Of a DNA stretch of 64,000 nt, positions 36,664 through 45,916 are shown piece after piece. A model generated the notes under the pieces. That model saw only the letters and a program-made list of their open reading frames with translations. It made no database searches and had not been told where the DNA came from. The first letter of the stretch is position 1. Each line of letters starts with the position of its first letter. Source of the stretch: Roseomonas sp. (GTDB taxonomy: Bacteria > Pseudomonadota > Alphaproteobacteria > Acetobacterales > Acetobacteraceae); NCBI GenBank assembly GCA_020249145.1, contig JADCGF010000017.1, positions 186,001 to 250,000 of the forward strand, in the 5' to 3' direction. Both the position numbers and the translations under genes were made by a program.

Positions 36664-37173
36664 TCAGGCGGCGCCTTCCTGCCAATAGCCCTGATGCGGC
36701 GTGGCACCTTCCGCTTCCAGACACGGCCCGACCACCGCCACCTTTTCCGCCGCGCTGTCCAGAACCGCCCGGCAGGAAAGCGACAGCCCTGCCGTATGGG
36801 GCTGCGCATTGCGCAAATGCAAAATGGCGCCGGCGGAAAGCCCATAAACCGCGCGGCCAATGCCGGTGTAGAAAATCGCCGCCGAGCACATGGCGCAGGG
36901 CTCGCCCGAGGAATAAATCGTGGCAGCCCGCAGCACGTCGCGTGGCAGGCCAGCGCGCAAAACCGCGTGCAGCGCGTTCATTTCCGAATGTGCCAAAGTG
37001 CCGCCGCCGCCCTTGCCTTGGGTGGAGCCAGCTTCCGCTAATACCTCTCCATTTTCATCGGCAATCACCGCAGCGAAGGGGCGATCACCGCGCGCACGGG
37101 CTTCAGCGGCCAGGGCGAAGGCGCGGCGCAGCAGGGTGGCATCAAGCGCAGAAAGTTTTTCATCCTCGGCCAT
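36664..37173 (-). CDS. Nucleoside/nucleobase deaminase
   Basis: This 169-residue protein has the zinc deaminase motifs HSEMNAL (His-x-Glu) and PCAMC (Pro-Cys-x2-Cys). The family includes guanine deaminase, cytosine deaminase and tRNA adenosine deaminase (TadA). Lack of the usual TadA C-terminal pattern favours a free-base or nucleoside enzyme, though the substrate is uncertain. I chose the ATG at 37173 behind AGGAAG over an ATG at 37191. It lies 10 nt after the ABC permease. Confidence 0.86.
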   Translation of the reverse strand: MAEDEKLSALDATLLRRAFALAAEARARGDRPFAAVIADENGEVLAEAGSTQGKGGGGTLAHSEMNALHAVLRAGLPRDVLRAATIYSSGEPCAMCSAAIFYTGIGRAVYGLSAGAILHLRNAQPHTAGLSLSCRAVLDSAAEKVAVVGPCLEAEGATPHQGYWQEGAA

Positions 37174-37183
37174 ATCTGGCTTC

Positions 37184-39682
37184 CTATTCATTGCGCAGCA
37201 AAGGCGCCGCCTTGGCACGCAGCGCAAAGGCCGTGCCGGCATATCCAAAACCAAGGGTGATGGCCATGCAGGCCAATACCGTCAGCGCCAAAGTGCCCGG
37301 CAAGAACACCCAATCGGCGCGCATCACAAAGCGCACCACGCCCCAGGAAGCCGCCGTGCCCGCTGCCGCCGCCAGCAACCCCGCCGTCAGGCCAAGCAGG
37401 CCGAATTCCACCAGGAAACTCGCGCGGATTTGCGCCCGCGTGGCGCCGATGGTCTTCAGCACCACAGCGTCACGAATGCGCCGCCTTTGCCCTGCCGCCA
37501 CCGCGCCCGCCAGCACCAGCAAGCCCGCCAGCAAGGTAATGCCGGCCACGGCGGAAAGCGCGAAGCCGATCTTCTCCAACAACCCCACCACCTGATCCAA
37601 GGCATCGCGCACCCGAATGCCCGAAACATTGGGGAAGCGATCCGTCAGCAGGCGCAGCAACGCCGCTTCCTGCGCCACATCATTGCGCATGGTCGCGATA
37701 TGCGTATGCGGCGCGGCCGAGAGCAAACCAGGGGACGCTACCAGCACGTAATTGATGCCAAGCCCGCGCCAGGCGATCTCTCGCAGGCTCGCGATTTTCA
37801 GCGTGATGTCGCGGCCCAGTACATTCACGGTGATGGTATCACCAACACCAACCCCCCAACCGCGCGCGAGTTGCGCATCGAAGGAAACCAAGGGCGGGCC
37901 GGCATAATCCGCGGGCCACCATTCCCCGGCAGAGAGCCGCGCCCCCCCGGGCGGGGTCGCGGAATAGGTCAGGCCGCGATCACCGCGCAAGGCCCAGGCG
38001 GTCTCGGGCGTTGCGTTCACTTGCTCCGCCGGCACGCCATTCACCGCGACAATACGCGCGCGCAGATTAGGCACGCTCTGGATTTCGGTTACACCCGGTT
38101 GCGCGCGGGCCAGCGCCTCAAACGCCCCTATCTGATCGGACTGGATATCAATGAAGAAAAAATTCGGTGCGGCAGCCGGCATTTCATTGGCCAATTGCCG
38201 GCGTAGATTGCCTTCAATCAGCGCAATGGCGGACAGCACCGTGAGCCCCACACCAAGTGAGACCAGCATCAAGGGTGTTGGCGCGCCGGGCCGATGCAGA
38301 TTGGCCAGCCCCAAGCGCAAAGCCGGGCGGCGGGCATGCGGCAGGCGCCGCGCGAATGCCATCAGCGCCGCCGCCCCAAGGCGGAACAGCAAAAGCGTGC
38401 CAATCACCGCCACGATGAACATGGCCGCAAAGCGCGGATTCTCCGCCGTGCCGATCACCAGCGCGGAAAGTGCTGCTGCCGCTGCCAGAATCGCTGCCAA
38501 AATACCAAGCCCTGGCCTGCCCACGCTTGGCGCCACCACATCGCGAAACAGCGCCGCGCCTGGAATGCTGCCCGCGCGGCCAAGCGGCCAAAGCGTGAAG
38601 GCCAGCGCTGTCAGCAACCCATAAGCCGCCGCCAATAAAAGCGGCACGGGATAGAGCAGGATGCGCGGCGCCACCGGCAGAATGGAAGCCAAAGCCGCCG
38701 CCCCGGCCCAGGTCAGCCCAAAGCCAATCACCAAACCCAGCGCAATACCCAGCAGCGCAAGCGCCATCACCTGCACCAGATAGGTCAGGAAAATCAGCGA
38801 TGGCGGCGCGCCAAGGCAGCGCAAGGTCGCTATGGTGCGCGCGCGTTGTTCCAGCCAGGCCGATACGCCGGTGGCAATGCCAATCCCGCCCACCAGCAGC
38901 GCCGTCAGGCTTGCCAGCGTCAGGAAAAACGCCGCGCGATCCAGGAAGCGATTGACGCCAGGGGCAGCAACATCAGAACTTCTGATCCGCCAGCCGCTTT
39001 CCGGAAAATCCCTGCGCAAATCGGCAATGAAACGTTGACGATCCACGCCCGGCGGCAGTGCAAGCCGGTATTCATAGGTGACGAGACTGCCCGGCTGGAT
39101 CAATTGCGTTGCGCCCAAGGACGCAAGAGCAATCATGGCGCGCGGGCCGAGTAATGAAGGGCTCGCGACCTTATCCGGTTCCTGAGTGATGATGGCGCGA
39201 AAGGTCAGGCGGGCCTCACCCACGCGCAGCACCGCGCCGGGTGCAATGCCAAGTCTTTCGGCGATGAAAGGATCAAGCAGGATATCACCCGCACCAAGCG
39301 CCACCGGCGGTTGCACTTCAAGCGCGCCAAAAAGCGGATAGGCGCCATCAACCGCCTTCACTTCCACCAGCATGCGCTGGCCGGATTCCGCCACCGCCAT
39401 GGCGCGCAGCGTCACCACTTCCGAAACCCGCGCGCCGCGTGCCGCCAGCCAGGCACGGGGCGCTTCGGTCAAGGGCCGATAGGGGGAAGCGATTTCAACA
39501 TCACCGCCCAGAATGCGTGCCCCATCCGCGGCAAGCCCAGCATCCACGCCGGCGCGCAAAGTGCCGACAGCGGTGATGGCCGCGACACCAAGCGCAAGAC
39601 ACGCCAGCACAATGCGCAAGCCCTGCAAGCCGCCGCGCAATTCGCGCCGCGCGATCCGAAAAGCGAGTGACAAGTTGCTCAT
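37184..39682 (-). CDS. ABC transporter permease (YbbP-like, FtsX/MacB type)
   Basis: This 832-residue membrane protein has an N-terminal helix, a periplasmic MacB-like core, and two FtsX-type four-helix modules (near residues 260-380 and 710-830). Its arrangement matches YbbP, the permease partner of YbbA. Its start overlaps the ATPase stop by 4 nt. In E. coli ybbA-ybbP also lies divergent from tesA, as here. The transported substrate is not known; the family handles lipids or peptides. Confidence 0.92.
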   Translation of the reverse strand: MSNLSLAFRIARRELRGGLQGLRIVLACLALGVAAITAVGTLRAGVDAGLAADGARILGGDVEIASPYRPLTEAPRAWLAARGARVSEVVTLRAMAVAESGQRMLVEVKAVDGAYPLFGALEVQPPVALGAGDILLDPFIAERLGIAPGAVLRVGEARLTFRAIITQEPDKVASPSLLGPRAMIALASLGATQLIQPGSLVTYEYRLALPPGVDRQRFIADLRRDFPESGWRIRSSDVAAPGVNRFLDRAAFFLTLASLTALLVGGIGIATGVSAWLEQRARTIATLRCLGAPPSLIFLTYLVQVMALALLGIALGLVIGFGLTWAGAAALASILPVAPRILLYPVPLLLAAAYGLLTALAFTLWPLGRAGSIPGAALFRDVVAPSVGRPGLGILAAILAAAAALSALVIGTAENPRFAAMFIVAVIGTLLLFRLGAAALMAFARRLPHARRPALRLGLANLHRPGAPTPLMLVSLGVGLTVLSAIALIEGNLRRQLANEMPAAAPNFFFIDIQSDQIGAFEALARAQPGVTEIQSVPNLRARIVAVNGVPAEQVNATPETAWALRGDRGLTYSATPPGGARLSAGEWWPADYAGPPLVSFDAQLARGWGVGVGDTITVNVLGRDITLKIASLREIAWRGLGINYVLVASPGLLSAAPHTHIATMRNDVAQEAALLRLLTDRFPNVSGIRVRDALDQVVGLLEKIGFALSAVAGITLLAGLLVLAGAVAAGQRRRIRDAVVLKTIGATRAQIRASFLVEFGLLGLTAGLLAAAAGTAASWGVVRFVMRADWVFLPGTLALTVLACMAITLGFGYAGTAFALRAKAAPLLRNE

Positions 39683-40407
39683 GTCGCCACCCTTTGATCC
39701 GCCACAATCAGCCCATCTTCAATGCGCAATTGCCGCGGGCAGCGCGCCGCCAGCGCCGGGTCATGCGTGATCAGCAATAGCGTGGTGCCAAGCCGCGCGC
39801 GGAGGTCAAACAACAGCGCCATGACTTCCTCGCCCTTGGCGCGATCGAGGTTCCCGGTGGGTTCATCCGCCAGCAGCAGGCGTGGTTCCGCAACAAAGGC
39901 CCGCGCCAGCGCGACGCGCTGCTGTTCGCCGCCCGAAAGCTGCGCCGGGTAATGGCCCAAACGATGGCCAAGCCCAACGGAGCGCAAGGCTTCCGCCGCA
40001 CGATCAAAAGCATCGCGCACCCCGGCGAATTCCAAAGGCACGGCGACGTTTTCCAGCGCCGTCATGGTCGGGATCAAATGAAAGGCCTGAAAGACAATGC
40101 CCAGCCTTTCGCGCCGGAACCGTGCCAGCGCGTCTTCTTCCATCGCGCCGATATCGGTGCCATCAATCAATAGCGTGCCGGATGTCGGGCGTTCCAACCC
40201 GGCCAGCAGCATGAGCAGGCTGGTTTTGCCCGAACCGGAGGGGCCAACGATCCCCACCGCTTCCCCAGCCGCGACTTGCAGATCAAGGCCGCGGAGGATG
40301 TTGATCTCGCCCTCCCCCGCCCTCACCTTGAAGCCAAGGCGGCTCGCTTCGATCAGGGGTTTGGTGACCCCGGCGCTGGTCCGTTCAGTCATGTGAAGGG
40401 CATCCAT
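39679..40407 (-). CDS. ABC transporter ATP-binding protein (YbbA-like)
   Basis: This 242-residue ATPase has Walker A GPSGSGKTS, signature LSGGEQQR and Walker B LLLADEPTGNLD, as in LolD/MacB-type exporters. It pairs with the FtsX-type permease by a 4-nt overlap. The ATG at 40407 follows an AGGAG site at slightly long spacing; an in-frame ATG at 40392 is the alternative. The 40407 start overlaps the divergent tesA start by 2 nt, so each promoter lies within or beside the other gene. Confidence 0.93.
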   Translation of the reverse strand: MDALHMTERTSAGVTKPLIEASRLGFKVRAGEGEINILRGLDLQVAAGEAVGIVGPSGSGKTSLLMLLAGLERPTSGTLLIDGTDIGAMEEDALARFRRERLGIVFQAFHLIPTMTALENVAVPLEFAGVRDAFDRAAEALRSVGLGHRLGHYPAQLSGGEQQRVALARAFVAEPRLLLADEPTGNLDRAKGEEVMALLFDLRARLGTTLLLITHDPALAARCPRQLRIEDGLIVADQRVAT

Positions 40408-41074
40408 GGTCTCGCAAAACTCCTATCCTGCCCGCGCATATGGTCGCAGATGGCTCGGGCGCCAATCGCTGGCGTTGCTGGTCTTGGGGGTAATTCCGGC
40501 CCAGGCAGCGGAAATCCGGCTGATGATGCTGGGGGATTCCATCACCGCCGGGTATGGGCTGGCGCGCGGGGATGCTCTCCCGGCCAGGCTGGAAGCGGCC
40601 CTGCGCGCCCGGGGCCGGGCCGTGCGGGTGATTGATGCCGGGGTTTCCGGCGATACAACGGCGGGCGGGCGCGCCCGGCTCGATTGGGCCTTGGCCGATA
40701 ATCCCCATGCGGTGATTGTGGCCCTTGGCGGGAATGACGGGCTGCGCGCGCTGGAACCCCGCGCCAGCCGGGCCAATCTGGCCGCGATTTTGGATGCTTT
40801 GGCCGCGAAACGCCTGCCCACCATGCTGACCGGGATGCTGGCGCCGCCCAATCTCGGCGCCGAGTATGGGCGGGAATTTGCAGCGAGTTTCAGTGACTTG
40901 GCCCGCGAAAGGCCGGGGGTGGTCTTCTACCCCTTCCTGCTGGAGGGCGTTGCGGGCGACCTTTCCCTGAACCAGCCGGACGGCATTCATCCAAATGTCG
41001 CTGGCGTGGAGGAGCTGGTTCGGCGCATGCTACCTTATGTCGAATCGCTTTTGGGGAAGCTTGCCGCCCCTTAA
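40406..41074 (+). CDS. tesA: TesA-like SGNH esterase/arylesterase
   Basis: This 222-residue secreted enzyme has the SGNH blocks: GDSITAGYG (nucleophile Ser), ALGGNDGLR (Asn) and DGIHPNVAG (Asp and His). A signal peptide ends near IPAQA, so it should act in the periplasm on acyl-CoA-like thioesters or esters. The ATG at 40406 follows GAAGGG and overlaps the divergent ATPase start. The tesA-ybbA-ybbP arrangement is the same as in E. coli. Confidence 0.92.
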   Translation: MVSQNSYPARAYGRRWLGRQSLALLVLGVIPAQAAEIRLMMLGDSITAGYGLARGDALPARLEAALRARGRAVRVIDAGVSGDTTAGGRARLDWALADNPHAVIVALGGNDGLRALEPRASRANLAAILDALAAKRLPTMLTGMLAPPNLGAEYGREFAASFSDLARERPGVVFYPFLLEGVAGDLSLNQPDGIHPNVAGVEELVRRMLPYVESLLGKLAAP

Positions 41075-41104
41075 TGCGCCAGATCGTTGAGGAGGGCCGC
41101 TGCC

Positions 41105-41656
41105 ATGTTGCGCCTTTTCGTCGCCCTTGCCCTGCCCGCCGCTTTGCGCGCTGAAATCGCCGGCCTGGTTGGCGGCATTCCCGGCGCGCGCTGGGTACCG
41201 CCTGAGAATTACCACCTGACGCTACGCTTCATTGGCGAAATTGAGCCCTGGCGCGCGCAGGAAGTGGATGATGCGCTGATGGCAATCCGCGCGCGGCCCT
41301 TCACCTTGCAGCTTGCCGGCGTTGGCACTTTCGAGAAAGCCGGGCGCATACAATCCCTTTGGGTGGGTGCGGAACGCAATGACGCGCTGACCCATTTGCA
41401 AACCAAGGTGGAAACCGCGTTGCAACGCGTGGGGCTTGCGCCGGAACGCAAGCGCTTTTCGCCCCATGTGACCTTGGCCCGCACAGACCGCGCCACGCCG
41501 GAAAAGCTGATGGCCTTTGTGCAGGCGTATAATCTGTTCCGCGCGACCCCGGTGGAGGTGGAGCATTTCACGCTTTTCTCCTCCCGTTTGGGGAAGGAGG
41601 CTTCCGTTTATACGCCGGAAGTGGATTACGATCTGGTGGCGCGCGTCGCGGCTTGA
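41105..41656 (+). CDS. thpR: RNA 2',3'-cyclic phosphodiesterase (2H family)
   Basis: This 183-residue protein has the two HxTx motifs of the 2H superfamily, HLTL and HVTL, spaced normally. ThpR opens 2',3'-cyclic phosphates on RNA ends in the cytoplasm. I chose the ATG at 41105 behind GAGGAGGG; an in-frame TTG lies 18 nt upstream. It is 30 nt downstream of tesA. Confidence 0.93.
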   Translation: MLRLFVALALPAALRAEIAGLVGGIPGARWVPPENYHLTLRFIGEIEPWRAQEVDDALMAIRARPFTLQLAGVGTFEKAGRIQSLWVGAERNDALTHLQTKVETALQRVGLAPERKRFSPHVTLARTDRATPEKLMAFVQAYNLFRATPVEVEHFTLFSSRLGKEASVYTPEVDYDLVARVAA

Positions 41657-41757
41657 CGCCGTGGCCTGGAAGCGAGGCGAAGTGTCACTTGAGATTGTCA
41701 GTATCCGTCCCGTGATGCCAGCTTCGATCAATGCTTGAACCATGCCGGTTCCACAAC

Positions 41758-42579
41758 TCACCCAGGCTTCCGGCATAGGATGAGCACTGGCTGCGTTCGG
41801 CCTTCCTCGATGTTACGTGCGGCGTTCTGCGTTCTCTCACCGGCGCTAGGCCCGACAAGCACATGCACACCAAGTGGTGGCAGCCCTTTTTCGGCAACCA
41901 TGGCCATCAGCCCCTTGTAGGCCATCAGGTATTTCGCGCCGGTCTCCTCAATGACGATATTCTCGAAGCCCGCCTCCTCCAGCAAGCTGCGGGTTTGCAA
42001 TGGCGTACAAAGGAAAGAAAAGCTTCCATCATCAGACCAGGGTGCCGGGAAATGCGGGTCACCGGCAGGGCCTAGGCCGTGTTCCGTCAGTGCGAAGAAC
42101 CCGCCAGGTTTCAGGATGCGGAATGCCTCCCGAAAGAAGCCGGCACGGTCGGCGACGTTCATGGTGACGTGCTGTGTGTAAGCGCCGTCGAATGCGCCAT
42201 CCTGCTGCGGCAGCCGCTGACCATCGCCATGGGCAAAGCTTACCCGCGTGGTCATGCCGACAAGCTCCGTCAAACGTTCTGCTGCCTCGATGAAGGGCTT
42301 GGCGATGTCTATGCCGACCACCCGACAGCCAAAGCGTGCAGCGACGTAGCGCGCAGGCCCGCCGACACCGCAGCCGATATCGAGGATGAGGTGTTCTGGC
42401 AGAATGTCCAGAAGGTCGGCCAACTCAACGGTCGCTGCATGGCCGCGCGCGTGGTAATGATCGATCGGGCTTAGATCCTCGATGGTCAGTGCCTCAGTCG
42501 ATTTGCCGGCCCGGCGAAGCGCTTCCACAATCCGCGCGAATACATCGTCCTTGGCCCAATGATCGGCGATCTCGCTCAT
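41758..42579 (-). CDS. Class I SAM-dependent methyltransferase
   Basis: This 273-residue enzyme has the SAM-binding motif LDIGCGVGGPA at about residues 66-76, the post-I motif VVGIDIA, and a YTQHVTMNV segment. The pattern of SPIDHYHARGHAAT at the start resembles small-molecule (sarcosine/glycine or polyketide-type) methyltransferases. I chose the ATG at 42579 behind CAGGAGC. An in-frame extension reaches an ATG at 42723 and would add a His-rich segment (HHHMHGHIH), without a good ribosome site. Codon use differs from nearby genes, suggesting transfer. It is divergent from the copper operon. Confidence 0.85.
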   Translation of the reverse strand: MSEIADHWAKDDVFARIVEALRRAGKSTEALTIEDLSPIDHYHARGHAATVELADLLDILPEHLILDIGCGVGGPARYVAARFGCRVVGIDIAKPFIEAAERLTELVGMTTRVSFAHGDGQRLPQQDGAFDGAYTQHVTMNVADRAGFFREAFRILKPGGFFALTEHGLGPAGDPHFPAPWSDDGSFSFLCTPLQTRSLLEEAGFENIVIEETGAKYLMAYKGLMAMVAEKGLPPLGVHVLVGPSAGERTQNAARNIEEGRTQPVLILCRKPG

Positions 42580-42824
42580 GTTTTGCTGCTCCTGTTTGAT
42601 GCCGATGTGTGGGGTGGACGTTCCAGTCTGATGAATGTGGCCGTGCATGTGATGGTGGTCAATTGCACACAGACCTCGGCTGGTCTTGCGGGCCTCGGTG
42701 TCGCGAAACCCCGCCTCAGTCATGACAGGCCGAAGCGCTTCAAACTTCGCGCGCGCGACAGGTGGAACCTACCAGCACGCGCCAGATCGGCCCGAAAGGC
42801 TTGGCAGGTGGGGCGGGTCAGATT

Positions 42825-43208
42825 ATGCCGTTTCTTGTGAAACGCCCCGCCACCTTCTTCGCGCGCCTGATCGCAGCCCTGCTCCTGGTGCAGACCGTCC
42901 TCGCGCCGGCGCTGTGCTTGGCCCATGCGGCAAATGCGGGGATGGAGACGGTCATCTGCTCCCCGGATGGGGATCGCACGGTGCATCTGGGCGCCGAGGG
43001 CCAGGAATTGCCGGCCCCGGAAGCGCATCAGGGCTTCTGCCTGGCCTGCCATGCCCTGCCGCAGGCTGATCACCCCGCCCCGCCCATGCTCTCCGCACCT
43101 GCGGAACCTGGCAGCGCGATCATCTGGTTCGCCACTGGCGATGCCGCCTGGCGCCCGGCGGCCCGCGCCCCGCCTTACGACCCGACAGGTCCCCCAGCCT
43201 TCTCCTGA
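42825..43208 (+). CDS. DUF2946 family secreted protein
   Basis: This 127-residue protein has an N-terminal membrane helix or signal peptide (FFARLIAALLLVQTVL) and the DUF2946 pattern: VICSPDG in the middle and CLACHALP later, with a His-rich tail (ADHPAPP). DUF2946 proteins are found near copper and TonB genes and are thought to bind metal, but no activity has been established to my knowledge. I chose the ATG at 42825 behind GGGGCGGG. It is the first gene of the copper-related operon. Confidence 0.8.
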   Translation: MPFLVKRPATFFARLIAALLLVQTVLAPALCLAHAANAGMETVICSPDGDRTVHLGAEGQELPAPEAHQGFCLACHALPQADHPAPPMLSAPAEPGSAIIWFATGDAAWRPAARAPPYDPTGPPAFS

Positions 43209-43209
43209 G

Positions 43210-43231
43210 GCCGCCCGGATGCGGGCGGCCA
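43210..43231 (+). other. Intra-operon hairpin before the TonB receptor gene
   Basis: GGCCGCCCG and CGGGCGGCC form a perfect 9-bp stem with a GATG loop, directly after the DUF2946 stop and 37 nt before the TonB receptor start. It has no T-run. It might attenuate or stabilise the message between the two genes. Confidence 0.55.
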
Positions 43232-43267
43232 CAAGCCGTCCCGTCATTCGACCTCAGGAGAAATTCC

Positions 43268-45373
43268 TTGTTCCACCCTAGTCATGCGCGGCTTTTCGCC
43301 GCCGCTGCGGCCTTGGCCGCCAGCGCCTTTTCAGCACAGGCGCAAGCCAACACCCCGGCCACACCCAGCGCCACTTTGCCGCCCACCATCGTCACCGCCG
43401 CCCCTATCGCGGGCAGCCTGACCCGGCCATCCGATGAACAAGCCGCCGAGGAAGCGCGCCGCAACCCTGGCAATGTCACCATCGTCCCAGCCAGTGATTT
43501 CCGCGAAAGGGCCGGCGCCACCACCATTCGCGACATGCTGCTCTACACGCCCGGTGTCTTCGCCGAGCCGAAATGGGGCGAGGATTCCAGGCTTTCCATT
43601 CGCGGTTCCGGCATTGCGCGCAATTTCCATCTGCGCGGCGTGCGGCTTTTCCAGGATGGGCTTTCCGTCAATCAGGCCGATGGCAGCGGCGATTTCCAGG
43701 AACTGGACCCGCTGAGCTTCCAGCGGGTTGAGGTTTTCCGCGGCGCCAATGCCTTCGCATTGGGGGCCAATACGCTTGGCGGGGCGCTGAATTTCATCAC
43801 GCCAACAGGCCGCACGGCGCCGGGCACCATCCTGCGCGGAGAAGGCGGTTCCTTCGGCTTTGCTCGGGGCCAGGTGGCCCATGGCTGGGCGGAAGGGGCG
43901 CATGATGCCTGGGCCAGCTTCAGCGGCATGACCCAGGAAGGCTATCGGGATCACAGCGCCGGGCGCGCTTATCGCCTGAATGGCAATACCGGCTGGCAAT
44001 GGGCGGATAATGCGGAGACGCGCATTTTCATCGCCTATAACAATATCTGGCAGCAGATTCCGGGCGCGGTGACGCGCAGCCAGGCGCTGAATAATCCGCG
44101 TGCTGCCAATAGCGCCAATCTTGCCGCGAATGCGATGCGCAATCTGGAAAGCACACGCCTTGGCACCATCACCGCCATCCGCCCGGAAGAAGGCATTCTG
44201 GTGGAAGCGGGCGCCGGTTTTGTAAGCCGCGAATTGGATCACCCGGTCGCTTTTGCGCCCGGATTTTATCAATACATTGATCAGCGCACGACGGATGTTT
44301 CCGCCTTTGGCCGCAGCACCTTTGATAGGCAAATTTTCGGGCGCGAAAATCGCACCATCATCGGCGTCAATGCCGCCAAGGGCCGCAATCGATCACTGCG
44401 CTTTTCCAATAATAATGGGCGACCCACCGTGATGTCGGCCAATTCCATAGATCGCGCCACCAATATGGATGCCTATCTGGAAAACAGCCTGGAAGTGCTG
44501 CCGGGATTCGCCTTTATCGCCGGTGCTTCCGCCGGCAGAGCCTGGCGTGAAAGTGAGGATGGCTTCCTCTCCAATGGCGATGATTCCGGCAAGGGCGATT
44601 GGGGCTGGGTCAATCCGCGCTTTGGCGTGCTGTGGCAGGCAGCGGAAGGGGCGCAGGTTTTCGGCAATCTTTCCTGGACCACGGAACCGCCAACCCTGTC
44701 CGATCTGATCCCACAAGCAAAGGATGTGCAGGGCTTTTCGAAGCTGGATGCGCAGCGCAGCGCTACGCTTGAAATCGGCACGCGGGGCCGCCGTGGCGAT
44801 ATTGCCTGGGAAGTCGCGGCCTATCATTCGCGGCTGCGCGATGAAATCCAGTGCCAGACGGTGGGCTCTAACCAATGCGTCGCGCTCAATCTGGATCGTT
44901 CCATCCATCAGGGCATTGAAGCCGGGGCTGATTGGGTATTTCTGCGCGACATCGCGGCCAAGGGAGATGGGCTGAGCTTCCGCCCCGCCTATACCTTCAG
45001 CGATTTCCGCTTTGATGATGACGCCACCTTCAAGAATAATGAACTCCCCGGCGTGCCGCGGCATTTGTTCCGGGCGGAGATGCGCTACCGCCATCCCTCT
45101 GGCGCCTGGTTCGGGCCGACCACGGATTGGGTGCCGCAAGCCTATTACGTGGACAATGCCAATACGCAAAAAACTGACAGCTATGTGCTGTTCGGTTTGC
45201 GCGCTGGATGGGATTTCGAAAACGGGCTTTCAGCTTTTTTGGAAGCGCGCAATTTGGGCGACACACGCTACATAGCCTCGGCCTCCGTTACGGCAGTCGC
45301 GAATGCCAATTCCGCGCTTTATGAACCCGGCACTGGGCGTTCCGTCTTTGCCGGCCTGCAATATCGCTTTTGA
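43268..45373 (+). CDS. TonB-dependent outer-membrane receptor
   Basis: This 701-residue protein has a signal peptide, a TonB-box-like TIVTAAPI near residue 40, a plug domain (RDMLLYTPGVFAEPKWGED through GGALNFITPTG) and a 22-strand barrel ending in QYRF with a terminal phenylalanine. It starts with TTG at 43268 behind a perfect AGGAG; no in-frame ATG fits the signal peptide. Its company (PCuAC, MbnP, MbnH, YcnI) suggests import of copper or a copper complex; iron or other metallophore uptake is not excluded. Confidence 0.93.
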   Translation: MFHPSHARLFAAAAALAASAFSAQAQANTPATPSATLPPTIVTAAPIAGSLTRPSDEQAAEEARRNPGNVTIVPASDFRERAGATTIRDMLLYTPGVFAEPKWGEDSRLSIRGSGIARNFHLRGVRLFQDGLSVNQADGSGDFQELDPLSFQRVEVFRGANAFALGANTLGGALNFITPTGRTAPGTILRGEGGSFGFARGQVAHGWAEGAHDAWASFSGMTQEGYRDHSAGRAYRLNGNTGWQWADNAETRIFIAYNNIWQQIPGAVTRSQALNNPRAANSANLAANAMRNLESTRLGTITAIRPEEGILVEAGAGFVSRELDHPVAFAPGFYQYIDQRTTDVSAFGRSTFDRQIFGRENRTIIGVNAAKGRNRSLRFSNNNGRPTVMSANSIDRATNMDAYLENSLEVLPGFAFIAGASAGRAWRESEDGFLSNGDDSGKGDWGWVNPRFGVLWQAAEGAQVFGNLSWTTEPPTLSDLIPQAKDVQGFSKLDAQRSATLEIGTRGRRGDIAWEVAAYHSRLRDEIQCQTVGSNQCVALNLDRSIHQGIEAGADWVFLRDIAAKGDGLSFRPAYTFSDFRFDDDATFKNNELPGVPRHLFRAEMRYRHPSGAWFGPTTDWVPQAYYVDNANTQKTDSYVLFGLRAGWDFENGLSAFLEARNLGDTRYIASASVTAVANANSALYEPGTGRSVFAGLQYRF

Positions 45374-45388
45374 GGAAGGATAAGCACC

Positions 45389-45913
45389 ATGAAGAAGCTT
45401 CTTGTTATCGCTGCACTGCTTTGCGCCACACCCGCCACAGCGCATGTCACGATTGACCCACCCCAGGCCCAGGCCAATGGCCATATGCGCGCCGCGTTTC
45501 GCGTGCCGCATGGCTGCGGGCAGCAAGCCACAATCCGCGTGACAGTGACTCTGCCGGAAGGCACCACGGTGGCGCGGCCCATGCCGAAGGCGGGGTGGCG
45601 CATCGCCATCACGCGCCAACCACTCGCCACCCCGGTTTCCGATGGCCATGGCGGCATGATCACCCACGCGATCACCCAGATCGTCTGGGAAGGCGGCCCG
45701 CTGCCCAATGAGCATTATGATGAATTCGTCATTGCCATGCGCACGCCGAACCGCCCGGATGAAACCATCTGGATCCCAACCGTGCAGCATTGCGAAGGCG
45801 GCGGTATCGCCGCCTGGACTGAAGTCCCTGAAGCTGGGCGGCGGAGCACGGATTACCGCTTCCCCGCGCCGTCACTTCGCCTGACCCCACCCCGCACGGC
45901 CGGAGGCCACTGA
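45389..45913 (+). CDS. YcnI-like copper-binding protein (DUF1775)
   Basis: This 174-residue exported protein has a signal peptide ending ATA, so mature His1 (residue 19, AHVT) becomes the N-terminus. In B. subtilis YcnI that histidine forms a mono-histidine copper site. The mature domain has the DUF1775 pattern: HGCGQQATIRVTVTLPEG, then PKAGWRI with a conserved Trp, then HYDEFVI. It starts 15 nt after the TonB receptor stop. No membrane anchor is seen. Confidence 0.9.
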   Translation: MKKLLVIAALLCATPATAHVTIDPPQAQANGHMRAAFRVPHGCGQQATIRVTVTLPEGTTVARPMPKAGWRIAITRQPLATPVSDGHGGMITHAITQIVWEGGPLPNEHYDEFVIAMRTPNRPDETIWIPTVQHCEGGGIAAWTEVPEAGRRSTDYRFPAPSLRLTPPRTAGGH

Positions 45914-45916
45914 CCC

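Noticed and set aside
36920..38206. 428-codon open frame on the plus strand
   Set aside because: Runs opposite the ABC permease and the deaminase gene; Arg/His/Gln-rich with no family features.
41657..41757. Further copy of the palindrome (AAGTG-T-CACTT near 41676)
   Set aside because: The stem is only 5 bp, the outer arms are absent and the GCC/GGC flanks do not match, so chance is the simpler explanation.
42580..42824. Methanobactin precursor or cobalamin riboswitch upstream of the TonB receptor operon
   Set aside because: No short frame ends in the paired-Cys core of a methanobactin, and I could not find the conserved cobalamin-riboswitch core boxes. A covariance-model search would settle this.
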